DNA of 64,000 nt from Diplolepis rosae (GCA_030998225.1 JAPYXD010000701.1:7858501-7922500); one strand, 5' to 3'; shown: positions 1 through 12,444, counted from the first letter of the stretch. Made by a program: numbers and translations. The notes: generated by a model from the letters alone, not told the origin.

Positions 1-589
1 ATTGGATTCGGATCGGGGGACTGTGATGGCCAGTCCAAAGTTGTGATGCCATTTTCTGTTTTCCAGGCGGTGCAGAGACGGCTTCGATGTTTCGGGTCGT
101 TATTTTCTTGTAAGATCCAATCGGCCGTATCGGCTCCAAACATCTTTGTATCAGACCTTAGAAGACCACGTTCATATATTTGGAGCATTTTCTGAGCATT
201 CAAGTTCTCAGTGAAGAGCTCTAAACACCCAATACCGCGCTGTGAGAAGCATCCCCAAACATGGAACTTCACGGGGTGGTTTTTATTGGCTTTATAACGC
301 TCAACCCGCTTCTTCACGAACGATTTCGACTTTTTGATGTATTTAGCAGTGGCTGTATAGGACATAAGTGGTCCCTTTGGATGGGTACACAAGAAGACCG
401 CTTCAAAACGTTTCGCGTACACAGAACTCATTATGACTCACGTCTGCTCTCTCCGACGATTCGAGCGCTACTGAATCGCCTTGGGAATTGCGCCGTAGTC
501 CTTTAAATGTACTTTCATTAAAAAAAAAAAAAGTTCAAAAATCTAATAGTTTTCGAAGAACCGAGAACTCGCTCTTGTTGAACAGACTG
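1..589 (-). mobile_element. Tc1-like (DD34E) transposon, defective, cut by window start
   Basis: The inner edge is a terminal inverted repeat (read inward CAGTCTGTTCAACAAGAGCG) ending at 589 and followed by TA at 590-591. Minus-strand reading gives the N-terminal transposase part at about 505-280 (SSVYAKRF, then KKSKSFVKKW) and jumps straight to TTPVKFHVWGCFSQRGIG. The segment with the first catalytic Asp is therefore missing. Further on, WILQENNDPKHRSRLC shows the second catalytic Asp (QEDNDPKH in the copy at 51603-52620) changed to Asn. The element sits in the last visible intron of pseudoprotease gene A. It cannot be active. Confidence 0.9.
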
Positions 590-700
590 TAAATTCTTGT
601 CTTGACATGCACAGTCATGCAATAACTGCATGTTTGTAGGGTAGTGATCCATAGGCTTAATAATAACTGTGAAAATAAAATGTTTTACCATTTTACTTAC

Positions 701-946
701 TTGTGAGGCAAGATACTCGTATTGACTTTTAAAAAAATATCGGTGTGTCGTGCTAACGTAATCAACACGGAACCTTCTCCATGCGGGCACCCAACGCCAA
801 TAATTCTGACGACGTGTACTGTCGGTATATATATATTCTGGATTATCCCAGCCCAGCTGGGAAACTGATAAACCTTCTTCTACATTCTCTAAACGCAATG
901 GAATTGGTCTAACACCTTCTCGAGCCATTTCAATTGCGTTTTTCAA
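701..946 (-). pseudogene. Gene A exon 4 (Gly-Trp exon)
   Basis: The acceptor TTTTAG lies before TTG (Leu) at 946 and the donor GTAAGT follows Gln at 701. It is 246 bp, phase 0 at both ends. It contains GLSVSQLGWDNPEYI, the counterpart of the GWG strand of chymotrypsins, and NYWRWVPAWRRF, a Trp-rich motif conserved in the other copies. It ends immediately before where GDxGGP should start. Confidence 0.88.
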
Positions 947-1032
947 CTAAAATATAATTTAATTCGTTCCATTAAAAATATTCGAAAACTCATAAATGTT
1001 CTACTATGAAATAAAGTAGCTTATTTACTTAC

Positions 1033-1255
1033 GAATACTACTGCAATATCAGCATAAATGGACTCATCAGTTTTTCTAGGATGGCACGTAACGTCTTAAA
1101 TAAAATGTGCGGTTCTACAAGTTATCGTCGAACAAGGTTCAAAACCTCCTGTTAGAAGAACTACGTCGTTCAAGTCGTGTATATAGAGTTTAGTAGCACT
1201 AGCAGGAGCTATGACATGTATATTAGTGACTACAGCGGCACTGAAGAGAGGATAA
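1033..1255 (-). pseudogene. Gene A exon 3 (His57/Asp102 exon) with in-frame stop
   Basis: The acceptor CTATAG precedes 1255 and the donor GTAAGT starts at 1032. The first base completes a TG|T Cys codon split from exon 2. It reads YPLFSAAVVTNIHVIAPAS, then VVLLTGGFEPC and ITCRTAHFI, then TAA at 1096-1098, then DVTCHPRKTDESIYADIAVVF. The intron to exon 4 is only 86 bp, probably close to the ancestral size, since the same intron is 1.5 kb in gene B because of a mariner. Confidence 0.86.
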
Positions 1256-1439
1256 CTATAGAAATAAAATAATATACAAATTTTTGGATTGCGAGACATG
1301 CATTTGCTTCATTATACTTTTTCGGAACAAGCAATTTCTCATTCATCATAACCATATGTTTCTTTACTAATATTGATTTGGAAAGGTGTACCGCGCCGAG
1401 CAAAAGGTGATTTTCTTACTTATCCATGCCGTTGTTATA

Positions 1440-2050
1440 CGTCGTATGTCCCTCAAGATCTTTAGTCCTCATCACTTGTGTAACGAAGGACTCGTCTCAT
1501 CGTTACACCTCTCTGTGCTGATAACAACCTTTTCTGGACAGCATGATTATCAAGGGCACTTGCACAGACCAGAGCTACATAAAGCAGCTTCAAATGTACT
1601 ACGCTTACTACCATTCTTCTCTTAGCTGGCCTGGATCGACCAATGTTGGGCATGAGCCGAGCCAGGTCAGTTTCATATTTGATGGCTTTATTTGTTGCGA
1701 TCTGGTTTGCATCTTCGCCTCGATGCAATTCTTTCATCTCACGGTGTTGAACCCATTTCGTATGTCGACGCTGATCAACGCGCAGAATCCCTTTTTGCTC
1801 ACCAGATCCTCTTTTTAGCTTTTGTGACGATGTCCACTACTGGCTGGATGGCGTCCACTGTGGACTGGCCTTTCCTTAAGCCGAACTGGTGTTCCGACGG
1901 ATTATGTTCGCCTACCAAGTGACTTTGGAGTTTTTGCAGAATCCATTCCTCTAGCAGCTTCCCCATTGTGTCCAATACATATTGGTCCATAGGATGAAGC
2001 TTTATCTAGAGGCCTCTCTCCCTTTCTGGAACAGGCCCAGTATATGTCAG
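1440..2050 (-). mobile_element. Decayed R1-clade non-LTR reverse transcriptase fragment
   Basis: Minus-strand reading gives GKLLEEWILQKLQSHLVGEH and FGLRKGQSTVDAIQPVVDI (about 1970-1820), then ARLMPNIGRSRPAKRRMVVS (about 1660-1600). These match the R1-clade element at 23152-26085 (GKLLEELILQ, FGFRKGRSTVDAIQ, ARLMLNIGG). The piece between, holding the catalytic FADD, is deleted and the frame is broken. It lies in intron 2 of gene A. Confidence 0.8.
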
Positions 2051-2054
2051 TCAA

Positions 2055-2834
2055 TCCGTATGTCCTCGTAGTTATGCCAAGGGTTGGCTGCATAAAGACA
2101 CTATACCGACACCGTAACAAGTGTTAATAATGGCCTACCTGAATACACCGCTGTTATGCCAAACGTCGGCTAAATACTTGCGCAATTCGCAGATTTCCTA
2201 CACTTATAGAATTTTGATAGTAAGTACGATCATCCAAACAAGACATGATAAAAATTCGAAGAAAGAATTATTATCAATAATAATGATCAAGTATTCATCA
2301 AATGATATGATTTAAGTAATTCTCACTAAGAAATTGAATTTATAAAATTAACGGCGACGAGAATTCAACCCGCAGCCTTCCGTGTACAAGGCAAGAGTTC
2401 TACAATGTTCTACAAAAAACATGCCGCAAGGTCTTCTTAGAAAGTAATAAAATAAAACCCTTTTGATAAAAATCAATACTGAAATACATAAAATTAGTTG
2501 AGTTACCGCGATATCAGATTTTCTAATAAGATAATTGTCTTGATTCAAAAGTTTTATCAGTTTCTTTGGAATTGAAAAAAAACTCAAATTTTTTATTATT
2601 TATTGGGTTGTCCCAGAAGTACACTGAGAAAAAAATTCTATCGAATCAAAAGCATTTCTTTCCAAAAGCATGTATATCATGGATTCAAACTTTTCTGTCC
2701 TACTTTGTCCTTTTTTTTCAAACTCTTCTGTCCTACTTTGTCCTCTTTTTAAAATAAATTTTTGTCTTACTTTGTCCTCATTTTTCAAACCTTTATATCC
2801 TACTTTTCAAAAATCAATTATGGTCACCCTAAAC
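2055..2834. other. AT-rich intronic DNA without a recognisable gene
   Basis: I see no coding signal. At 2690-2800 a CT-rich block repeats a CTGTCCTACTTTGTCC-like unit three to four times (TTCTGTCCTACTTTGTCCT, CTTCTGTCCTACTTTGTCC and degenerate copies), a local tandem repeat. Confidence 0.6.
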
Positions 2835-3358
2835 CAGTGTTCGCAGAGCGTGGACATAATCGGCCCCCACCACTGACCTATGTGGACAATATTTCATATG
2901 AAGATGAGATAAATCATGAGATTCAAATTGAAAAAATAAAAGGTTCGAATAAAATACTTTGGAAAGTTTTTTTTAATACAAAACTACACCTTGAGATTTC
3001 TCTGCCACGTAGTAAAATTAAGAAATATTTCTTTAGAATAAAATACTTTGAAAATTTTCTTTATAATATGTAACATCTTTTACATGATTATTTGAATATA
3101 CAAGTGTGAACAAAAGGTTTCTATTATTTAAAAAATAACTAAATTATACCAATTTTTGCACACAAAATTACACATTGATATTTCTTTGTTATGAAGTAAA
3201 GTTGGCAAATGGTATAATAATAAAATACTAAAAAAAACTTTTTTGAATACTTAGAAACTTTTATATGACAATTTTAATATATAAGCGAGAATAAAAGGTT
3301 TGATTTGAAGAAAAACAAATTAATAAATGTATTTTTTTTAAATTTATTTTATTATTAT

Positions 3359-4197
3359 TGTTACGTCACAAGTACGCAAATATACTTACTTTGATCGAAG
3401 ATTCCTCGTTTTAAGTTAGGATCGAATGATCCTCGCTTAGGGATGAGGATAAGTCAATGAAAGACACAATGATTATGAAAATAATACAAATTGAATTTAT
3501 TTTACTGGTTAAAATTTCCGGATATACATTCGTTAAGAGAATTCTTATATAATGTAGGCACAGGCTGGTTGGTACGTGGGTGAGAAAGAGACAAAGAATA
3601 AAGATAGAGAGAGAGAGATTCGGTACCTTTATGTTGAGGGTTAATCCACACGGCGGTGAGTAGTAAATACTGGATCCCCACAGGTGTAGTCCAAGTGTGT
3701 GAGAGAGACGGAGTTAGAGGCCGCACAGGTATATTCCGTAAAGGGCGGTGATCCAAATTTATGACACTGTTCGAAGATCTTTACAAAGATCTATACAAGT
3801 CCACGATGACTTTTACGACTCCCGAACTTTGATTTTAAATTGTCCCGGTCGAATTTTATTAATCTCAAACTCAGAGATTTTCGAAGTTGAATTGAAATGC
3901 CGCACTGGACTATTGTCGCGAGACCGGTTATAAATCCGAAGGAAAATTTAAGTGTCGAACTAGACGAAGAATTTACTGACTGCTTCCTCTTGGTGTGGGT
4001 CTCTTTTATATTTTTTCATACAAATTGACGGTCAGCGAAAATCGTGACGTAGTCATATCTTCTTAGAGGAGAAGGGGCCCTATACTGCTCCCTACTTCCC
4101 CTGCTCCTTATTCCCCTTTATCGATTTTCTCATAGATTTCTTAACTCAATCCAGCCTGTGTGTATTATATACATTCAAATACGTCGCGGGACGTGAC
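3359..4197 (-). repeat. LTR of a gypsy-type retrotransposon (minus strand, 3' LTR)
   Basis: On the minus strand the block starts TGTCACGTCCCGCGACG and ends CTTGTGACGTAACA, an LTR-like TG...CA unit of about 840 bp. It is preceded by a purine tract (GAGGGAGGAGG, plus coordinates about 4198-4210) that fits a polypurine tract. The integrase remnant upstream on the same strand at 5897-5274 supports a 3' LTR. The exact ends are my reading, since the partner LTR is not in the window. Confidence 0.65.
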
Positions 4198-5273
4198 ACC
4201 TCCTCCCTCAGTTCGAGCGCGGGGAGTTAACGATCCGCGATCGAAACTTCGGTAGAAGAATACATTTTTAATCAAAGATGCTTACTCAATCAAGTACATA
4301 TTTTCAATTTAATTTGCCAATTTATATCATAAAAATTTTGTTTATACATAATTATAGGAATTGACATTTTCAATTATTGTTGCGAATTAAAAATTTATAA
4401 CAAGTTTTATATAAATGCATAGTAATAATGGAGGATACAAGTCTGGAAATATTACAATCATTGATTACATATGTTATAGTGGTGATTAGGTAATTTAAAA
4501 ATTTTTTCTTTGATTGATAATAACTATTTAAACTTACAACATGATGATTGTTGAAAAAAAGAAGATTAAAAATTGTAAAATTTCATCGATTAGATATAAA
4601 ATAGTAAAGAGCAATTTACAAATATTACGTTGGTTGATGAATACATTAGTAAAAAGAGAAATTGACGTATATAATATTAATAATACAGATTAAAAATAAT
4701 ATTTAGATCGCTGATAACATATATTAATTAATAGACGTTGTAACTTAGTACATTGAAGAGAAAAAACTTGGTTAACTCTAAAATTGATTTCTTCAAAACA
4801 TGGCATAGCTATTGCTTATTATTACTTTTACATGTTTCTAAAAATTAATTTCATGAACTTCAATTTCATTGGTGTATTATTAAATGAATAAAATAATCAT
4901 AAGAAAAACAATTTTACATAATCACAGGGTAATAGATTTTCCTACAATTCTTGTACTTTTAATTGTTTTTCTAATCTTTCTTGTAAAATTAATAGAGTTA
5001 TTTGTGCATGAAACATATGAAGAATAGTAATTATTCAATTTGTTATTGTTGCACATTAATTTCTATTGGAAAAGCAATTTTTACATTAACAATTTTGTAA
5101 CGCCATCGCATAGTATACATTTACAGACTCAATATTTGTAGAAACTGTTCTTCCAATAGGATGGGAATCAAGAAAAGTTCCCCTGATGGAAGAAAAAACA
5201 AAATTGAAATTATATTTATGATGGCACCGATTAAGAAGTGCTTATTTATTCTTGTCAGAAAAAGTCTTTTTTT

Positions 5274-6025
5274 TCATTCAAAAAAGAAGAAAAATACAAA
5301 TATTTCTATATTTTTCTTTAAGTGATAAAATATAATGTTGACTCGAATGAAAACTAGCATTTGTCTTTCTAAAAAGGTTATTAGTTTGTTTTTTGAAAGG
5401 TTGGTGAAAAAAAATAAAATTATTTTTTTATCATAATATATTTTCGATTTTTCTTTTGCTGAAATAAGATTCTCTCTTGCTTGGGTTCGCATTTCGTGTA
5501 GTTGAGTTACGAAATTAATTAAATAATCATCATACGTTTGTAATTTTTCTTGTTGTGATAAAGGTTCGCTGGAAGGTTCACGAGCTAATTTACCAAAAAC
5601 CAATTCATAGGGTGTGCATTTTGTGCCTTCATGTACACTAGTATTATACGAGAACATTGCTAGTTCAAGCCAATCATCCCATTCTGAATTTTTTGCAACA
5701 AATTGTTTGAGATATTCTCCTAAAACATGATGTGAACGTTCTAATGACCCGTTTGATTGGGGGTGAAAAGCTGTGGTACGAAATTGTTTAATTCTAAAAC
5801 GTTTTGCCAATCTTTTTAATAAATTACTTAAAAAATCTCTGCCTTGGTCAGTAAGTACTCCTTTTGGTGATCCAAATATGCAAATAAATTTTTTCACAAA
5901 AGCATCTGCTATTGTACTAGCTTGGTGATTAGGAAGAGGTATTGCTAAAGAATATTTGGTAAAATTGTCTTGTATCGTTAGAATATATAAGTTACCAGAT
6001 TTTGTTTCAGATAGTGGACCAACAA
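5274..6025 (-). mobile_element. Ty3/gypsy integrase fragment
   Basis: The minus strand from about 6025 reads VGPLSETKSGNLYILTIQD, then FTKYSLAIPLPNHQASTIAD. An open frame (5897-5274, 207 codons) continues with FICIFGSPKGVLTDQGRDF, TTAFHPQSNGSLERSHHVL and FSYNTSVHEGTKCTPYELVF. These are the core of a retroviral-type integrase: DQG holds the second catalytic Asp and the Glu of SLERSHH the third. The N-terminal HHCC region, reverse transcriptase and gag are absent. With the LTR at 3359-4197 it is the 3' part of one element, probably truncated on insertion or later. Confidence 0.88.
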
Positions 6026-6209
6026 TTCACGCAAGAACGAATGAAAGTAATCTGCGCCTTGCGCGCACATAAAAAATTTTCAATTTCAAAAACTTAAATT
6101 CTTAAAATTAAATTGATATTATGAAAATTTAAACAAAAAAAATTCGATAAGTGTATTACATAAAATATGATATATCACATAACTTACTCAGGCAGAATAA
6201 TAATTTGGA

Positions 6210-6570
6210 ATTCGCAAATGTAAAATCCATATTTTGAAAATATAAAACACAGAAAATAAAAGAACCTTCTTTTAAATGTTTTTATACAAGATAATTCTTA
6301 ATAATAATGCAATTTTTTAATGTACATTTGAAAATTTAGTTTCACTAAACTTCATACGTCGTTATAATAAATATTTATACTAAATGTCATTTAATAATTA
6401 TATTATATATATCAATAATCATAGTTATAATAATTGATTAATTATATTAATTTTTAAAAATATTTTATTAATTATTTATGAAAAAAGTTGATTTATGTTT
6501 ACTTGAGTAAGGCTAAAAAATTTTATTGACGGCACTTACTCTCACAAGCTCTGAATAACTCATGCAGTCA
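6210..6570. repeat. Interspersed AT-rich repeat (second copy at 44250-44610)
   Basis: About 360 bp around CACAGAAAATAAAAGAACC and AATGCAATTTTTTAATGTAC recur, diverged, at 44250-44610. No coding capacity is seen. The second copy sits inside the foldback element at 43678-44896. Confidence 0.6.
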
Positions 6571-7821
6571 CTATATAAGAAAGTTCCAAGTTTTATATCT
6601 AAGCATTGTTAGCGAGCGTGTGCGTGATTCGACGAAAGCGTATCGTACAATATATAAGTGTAGTTATTAGGTTTATATATATGTAAGGTTATATGTTTAA
6701 GTGTATTTGTAATTTGAAAATATGATTGGCTACGTCCGTAATGGTGTGAATGTATTTGTAAGTTGTTTATGTATATACCGGATGACTATAGGCAGGCTCG
6801 AGGTAAGAATTTTTTTTTATTTGAGAGAACCATACCATTGCCAGTTCAAATAATACGCCCGATGCTCATTTTACCCAACTACGGTTTGAAGCACCTCAAG
6901 CGTCGGTGATATACTTATACATTTCATGTTAACCCACTGACGCATGTTGGTGTCCTGTCGTCGATAACGTTTTACTCAACTCCTTACTATTCCCTATGTA
7001 ACGCTTATTGTTATTCACTTTGGGTGAATTAGGTATATATCAAATTGATTTTACCCGACTAGGATTTAATAGATGTTCAAATGTCCTTATATCCCAAGTT
7101 TAATCGACAGAGTTGAGTAAAATTACTTCAACTATTTTTCTCCGTGTTTGAACAAAGTTTGGAAAAACAGATGGCAAACATTTAATTAACGATGTGTAAT
7201 TATATATTAATTTCCATGCCTGTATAAATGATGACAATTTCAACAAATAAATGTAAATAAAAGGTTTGATTTTTCAAATATGAAATAAATTATATCTTAT
7301 TTTGGATACGAAATCACACATTGAGAATTATTTGGTATGAAGCAAAATTGACAAAGATAATAATAAAATACATTTATTAATTTGTTTTTTTCAAATAAAC
7401 CTTTTATTCTCGCTTATATATTAAAATTGCCATATAAAAGTTGCTAAGTATTCAAAAAAGTTTTTTTTAGTATTTTATTATTATTACTATAAAACTATTA
7501 CTCAAGTGTTAAAATCATACCAAAATTTAAAAAAATCTTTAGTATATTCATTTTAGGTAAATTTTTATCAAGATATCAAGAAAAGAAAGCTAATATCTTA
7601 AACTATATATTTTGTCATTTGGAATTTGTTGTCTGCTTCGCGCCACTTTTACACGAAGTCGAGAGATACACATTTCTCCATCCTGGATCAACAGCCGACA
7701 GCGTGAAATCGAAGCGAGAATGTGAGGACGCATCGATACGCCACGTTTGGTTTTGTGAGGATCCACACGGGTCAGTGGTGGGGGCCGATCACGTCCACGT
7801 TCTGCGAACACTGCCCTAGGC

Positions 7822-9070
7822 ATAAGGAGACCAAACTTATGTACCTGAAAATGACGATCTTTTTGTCGGAAGTACATGGATTGAGTACGGAAACTTCCTA
7901 CAAGTAGCGTAGCATAAAAAAATGAACTCTTCGGTTATTCATGGTTTATACCTTTGCATACATGCAGTTTGTCATGGTAACATTTTATATTAATAACTTC
8001 TGTTTGTTGTTCTTTATTTATATATATGTATACAAAACACAATAGTGGATTCACGCAATCGACACATTATTTTACACTCTTATTATACACTTTTTTTAAA
8101 CAACCTGAAATATACTACTTATGTAAGAAATGCATCAAGTCTTTCAATTTTATACTTTAAATAATAGTTTCAAATAAAAAATGTTTACGAACATTTACAA
8201 ATATTAACTTTAATTTGCGGTTATGTTAGAATATTTTGAGCGAACAGAAGGAAGCGGCCATTTTTTTACGCCACTTGCATTCGCGCTATCAATCGGGAAG
8301 TTTTTGTACCTTTTCCATGGTCTTCCGACAAAAACGTGTTCAACTTAAGTGAAGTTCATGCATAAAAGATTGGTCCTCTTATGCATTATTGGTCAACAGT
8401 TTGGAAAATTTCATATCTATGTGTATATATGTGTCATGTGTATTTCATCGCGCGTACAGCACGGCACAACATCTTCATTAGTAGGGAGCCCCTCAAGACT
8501 CTAGATAACTGATTGTTTACGTTTTTAGGGGGTTTAGATAAGTGAAAGTTTACTGTAGTATATTGCATTACTGAAGCAGTGGTGGGGACCCCTCGCGACT
8601 TGAAATAAACAAGACTCTCTCGTAATTTATTTATAATACTGTAATACATTTGAGTTTTCATAGCAACTCTTTTGAGAATTTGATTTAATGCAACTGTGGA
8701 GCGGGTTGAAATTCCGATTTGTAACCCTACCTTCAAAGTTTTAACCCTAGGGTTGGAAATCGCAGTTTCAACCCGCTCTACAGGTAACTGTAGTTTAACT
8801 GGAAAATGGAAATTTAATATTGACTTTTTTAAAGTTTTAAGTTAGTGTAACTTGACCTTACTTTTTGAGCTATGATAACAAAGCCTAATTTTATCCGATA
8901 ATTCTATTGAGAGTTATCGTGGACACGACCTAATACTAATATAGACAGACAGACAATTTCTTTAAAATTGTTTTTTCTGATTCAGGAGGTCTCAAAACGT
9001 GAAGATTTGATGGAAATTTCGAAAGTCATTCTTTATATAAAACACGTACCTTCTCATTTATGATAAAAAT
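7822..9070. repeat. Intronic DNA with fragments of two repeat families
   Basis: 7822-8600 shows nothing recognisable. 8655-8790 holds TAGCAACTCTTTTGAGAATT and a GAGCGGGTTGAAA motif with its inverse (TTTCAACCCGCTCTA), also found at 54795-54930. 8870-9070 is a diverged copy of the arm of the foldback at 42112-43180 (TAATTCTATTGAGAGTTAT, CAGACAGACA, GGAGGTCTCAAAACG). Confidence 0.6.
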
Positions 9071-9154
9071 ATAAAAACCAATACTTAAAGCTATGTTATC
9101 TTAAATAAAAAAGAAGCATTCACCGACAAATTTTTTTAGTGTGAAAATGCTTAC

Positions 9155-9302
9155 CAATCTATATTATGGCGCCAATTTCGTTTTTGAACAATGAATGCCA
9201 AAAACTTAAATGATTTATCCGCTGGAGCGTGGTTATGGCAGTTATGAGGCAACAACTCTGATCTCTCCTCAGTTAACTCACTTTCCAACCATGGAATGTA
9301 TT
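9155..9302 (-). pseudogene. Gene A exon 2 (N-terminal mature region)
   Basis: It is 148 bp with acceptor TTTACAG and donor GTAAGC. With one base from exon 1 it reads EYIPWLESELTEERSELLPH, then NCHNHAPADKSFKFLAFIVQ. It ends in TG, which completes a Cys codon with exon 3. The KFLAFxVQ strand and the split Cys are shared with exon 2 of genes B and C. Confidence 0.85.
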
Positions 9303-9309
9303 CTGTAAA

Positions 9310-10170
9310 ATATATATAAAAGAAATAAATTATCAATGAAATTGCATCTTCCACGTGTGGTTGGCACTCTGTAAATGCTTCCAATGTTGACCTCAGACAG
9401 ATCTTCAGAAAGGATTTCTATACGCGTAATAAAATAAACTGAAATTTCGATAGGGCATTGTGATTCCCAATAGCTGTTCTCATTGGTTTTGAAAATTATA
9501 TGAGCTAATATTTAAACTATGATACTATACGACATTGAGCGTAACATATATTCTGGAAAATCTCGTACACTCGTAAGTGTTCTGATCGTGAACAAATGTT
9601 GGTAGCCCAATCCTCAAGTGGGTTGATAAATAGCTAATACCAGTCGAGTATTAATAGCCAAGTCTTTCCCAATTTTTTGAGAGCATCAACCAGTCTTGGA
9701 CAATACTTGGACCAAATTTGGCTATCGAAGCGTTGTCAACGACGTTATCATCCCAAACTTTTTTCATCATTGGTTCAATATTGGCGTCCAATAATGGTCA
9801 AATCTTAGATGACTGTCAATCAAGATTGATCCACTATTGGTCCGATCTAAAATTTCCCATTGGGAGCGATTAGGAAGGAAGATCTTTATCCCAGCAGTAT
9901 TATTTTACTGTACTGCCTACAAGACTGTGCCCTTTTTCAAACATTTGTTTCTCTTATCACGTTATGAAAACTTGAGAAAAAAATTTTTATGAAACAATTT
10001 AATCTACTGAGTCATCACTCAATGTTAATACACAAATATCGTAATGGAAAAACGTACGTTGTAACAGCCAGTGAGGCATAATTTGTCCTTGGATACTAAA
10101 ATCAATTATAATTTCAAGACATATATTTGAAAAATAAATAAAATCTATCAATTCAAATTTGATAAAATTT
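9310..10170. other. Intron 1 of gene A, no gene; internal CCAATAxTGG-rich stretch
   Basis: From 9600 to 9880 the sequence carries several short inverted motifs of the type CCAATAATGG / CCACTATTGG, as in a decayed short inverted-repeat element. I could not define its ends. The rest is AT-rich and featureless. Confidence 0.4.
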
Positions 10171-10179
10171 CTAGAGCTA

Positions 10180-11470
10180 ACACATCGTTCAATAAATCCT
10201 GGGACTAACCCACAGATGGCGTTAGTAATATCAAATTCACTTCGTTTCAATGAACTAACCTTTAAATGACACGTGTCTGACTTTCACGTCAATCAGACCA
10301 TAAACAGCAAGTCTACTTTGGTGAAAGTGATGCTACTTTTGCATTTGTGTACAAAATGGACAAAAACGAATTTCGTGTGTTGATAAAACATTGCTATTTA
10401 ATGGGGAAAAATACCGTGCAAGCTACACAATGGCTTGAAAAATGTTATCCGGACTGTGCTCCGTCGCAAACAACGATTTGCCGGTGGTATGCTGATTTCA
10501 AACGCGGTCGCACTGATACAAATGATGCGGAACGTCCGGGTAGGCCAAATAAAGCAGTAACTCCGTAAAATATTAAGTAAGTTTTGAAAATCGTGATGGA
10601 CGACCGCAAACTGAAAGTCCGTGAGATTGCTAAGATGGTGAACATATCAACTGGAAGTGTGTCTACGGTTTTAAACGAAAAATTGGGCATGAAAAAGGTA
10701 TTTTCCAAATGGGTGCCGCGTTTGCTCACAATGGAACAAAAGCAACAACGAGACGACGATTCAGAGAGCTGTTTGTCACTGTTTACTCGCAATAAACAGG
10801 ATTTCTTGCGTCGGTATGTAACAATGGAACGAAACATGGATCCATCATTTTACTCCGGAGTCGAAGCGGCAGTCAGCTGAGTGGCGTGCAGCCGGTGAAA
10901 GCCATCCGAAGCGTCCGAGAACGCAACAGTCAGCTGGCAAAGTCATGGCGTCAGTTTTTCGGGATGCGAACGGTATAATTTACAACGACTACCTTTAAAA
11001 GGTAAAATATATAAACAGCTACTATTAATTTGTGTTATTGGTGCTTTTGAAGGACGAAATCGAAAAAAAACGACCGCACATGAAGAAGAAAAAAAACATC
11101 TTTCATCAAGACAATGCACCGTGCCACAAGTCAATGAAAACGATGGCAAAATTGTCTGAATTATGCTACGAATTGCTTCCCCACCCACCATACTCTCCAG
11201 ATCTAGCCCTCAGCGACTACTGGTTCTTTGCTGATCTCAAAAAGATGCTCCAGGGAAAAAGATTTGGCTCGAATGAAGAAGTAATCGCTGAAACTGAAGG
11301 TTATTTTGAGGCCAAGGACAAATCATTTTACAAGCATGGTATCGAAAATTTAGAAAAGCGTTGGAATGATTGTATCGCATTCGAAGGTGATTATATTGAT
11401 GAATAAAAATGAATTTTGCAAAACAAATGTTGTTTTCTTAGTTAGTCCCGGGACTTATTGAACGATGTGT
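10180..11470 (+). mobile_element. mariner, irritans-like subfamily, with TA target duplication
   Basis: Terminal inverted repeats ACACATCGTTCAATAAATCC (10180) and TTATTGAACGATGTGT (ending 11470) are flanked by TA (10178-10179 and 11471-11472). The transposase begins at about 10347 as MDKNEFRVLIKHCYLMGKNT, with the HTH and GRPNKAVTP linker, and resumes VMDDRKLKVREIAKMVNIST. The C-terminal part (11032-11406) has FHQDNAPCHKSM and SPDLALSDYWFF. The second and third catalytic Asp remain with DD34D spacing. A stop after GRPNKAVTP, and a frameshift at the YVTMDETW site (here YVTMERNMD) that destroys the first catalytic Asp, make it inactive. Confidence 0.92.
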
Positions 11471-11861
11471 TATTGCTTCTGTAGTCATCATTTACAACTA
11501 ATTTGTTACTATTTTTTTGCTACATATTGTTGAGGAGCGCCAAACAATCTGAAAAAATTCAAAAATATAATTCCAACTATTCAAAAAAAAAATAAAAATT
11601 TCAAAGTGTCTCCATTTTTTGTTTGAAAGATATGATCATTGGAACTCAGCTCTGTATATAGCATCTTCGAACACGAAGTAAGGGCGCTTTCGCGTGATTT
11701 CTCCTGAACGCTTAGAAATATTGTATTGCGTGACAAGGTTCGAAAGACAACGATTACACGAGTGATTCATACAATTTTTCATCATATCGGTAATCGAAAT
11801 TCGACTTAAGATGCCTGTATATCCATAACAGGGTTCTACAAGGACCCAAAAAATGTTACGC

Positions 11862-12193
11862 TAGGCCCTTTTAGACACGCAGAGCGCACTTGACCCAATT
11901 TGTCAATCTATGTCCCCGCTATGACCCTTTCAGACCCTGTTAGACGCCTATACTTTCGATTCAAGAGGTCCCTGATAGAACCACGGTAGACCGGTTTAGA
12001 TATTCAGAGTGCACAGCCTAATTTATCAATCTATTTCCCCGCTATGACCCGCTTAGATTCCGCTGAACGCCTACACCTTCGATTCATGGAATCCCTGCTA
12101 AAGCTACGTTAGGCCCTTTTAGATATGCAGAGCACACTTGACCCAATTTCTCAATCTATGTCCTCGCTATGACCCGTTCAGACCCTGTTAGAA
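11862..12193. repeat. Minisatellite, about 124-bp unit, 2.7 copies
   Basis: Units start at 11862, 11987 and 12110 (TAGGCCCTTTTAGA, TAGACCGGTTTAGA, TAGGCCCTTTTAGA). Each contains ATCTATGTCCCCGCTATGAC or a close variant and a TTCGATTCA segment. The third unit is cut after about 83 bases. Units differ at many positions, so the array is old. It is in intron 1 of gene A. Confidence 0.85.
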
Positions 12194-12444
12194 TATGAAT
12201 ATACAGCTGAAGATTTTATCATATTTCAGGGGCATATATACTAACATAATAAAAAAAATTTGACAATAGGACTCTCCAATCCGGCGAAATTAAAAAATTC
12301 ACGTTATTTTCTGAACACACCTCGTACTCACATCAAAAAGCAAGACAACGCGCTTTTGAGTGACACGCTTCACGAAATCTGACTATCATATCACATCGCC
12401 GTGTATAAATTGCGAAATTAAATATTAAGTTTTTTTATACCTAC

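Larger units (their letters stand above)
2835..7813. mobile_element. Large hAT-type foldback element enclosing a gypsy fragment
   Basis: The ends are inverted copies of CAGTGTTCGCAGAGCGTGG (2835) and its complement ending at 7813. The flanks CCCTAAAC (2827-2834) and CCCTAGGC (7814-7821) look like a slightly diverged 8-bp target duplication, the hAT hallmark. The end motif recurs in the complete 743-bp MITE at 48909-49651 and at 36565. The subterminal arms around 3160-3330 and 7380-7480 are also inverted copies of one another. No hAT transposase is seen. The interior holds the gypsy 3' end (3359-6025) and an interspersed repeat (6210-6570). Confidence 0.7.

Noticed and set aside
8434..8736. 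100-codon minus frame upstream of gene A exon 2
   Set aside because: It overlaps a repeat also found at 54795-54930 and shows no protein family features.
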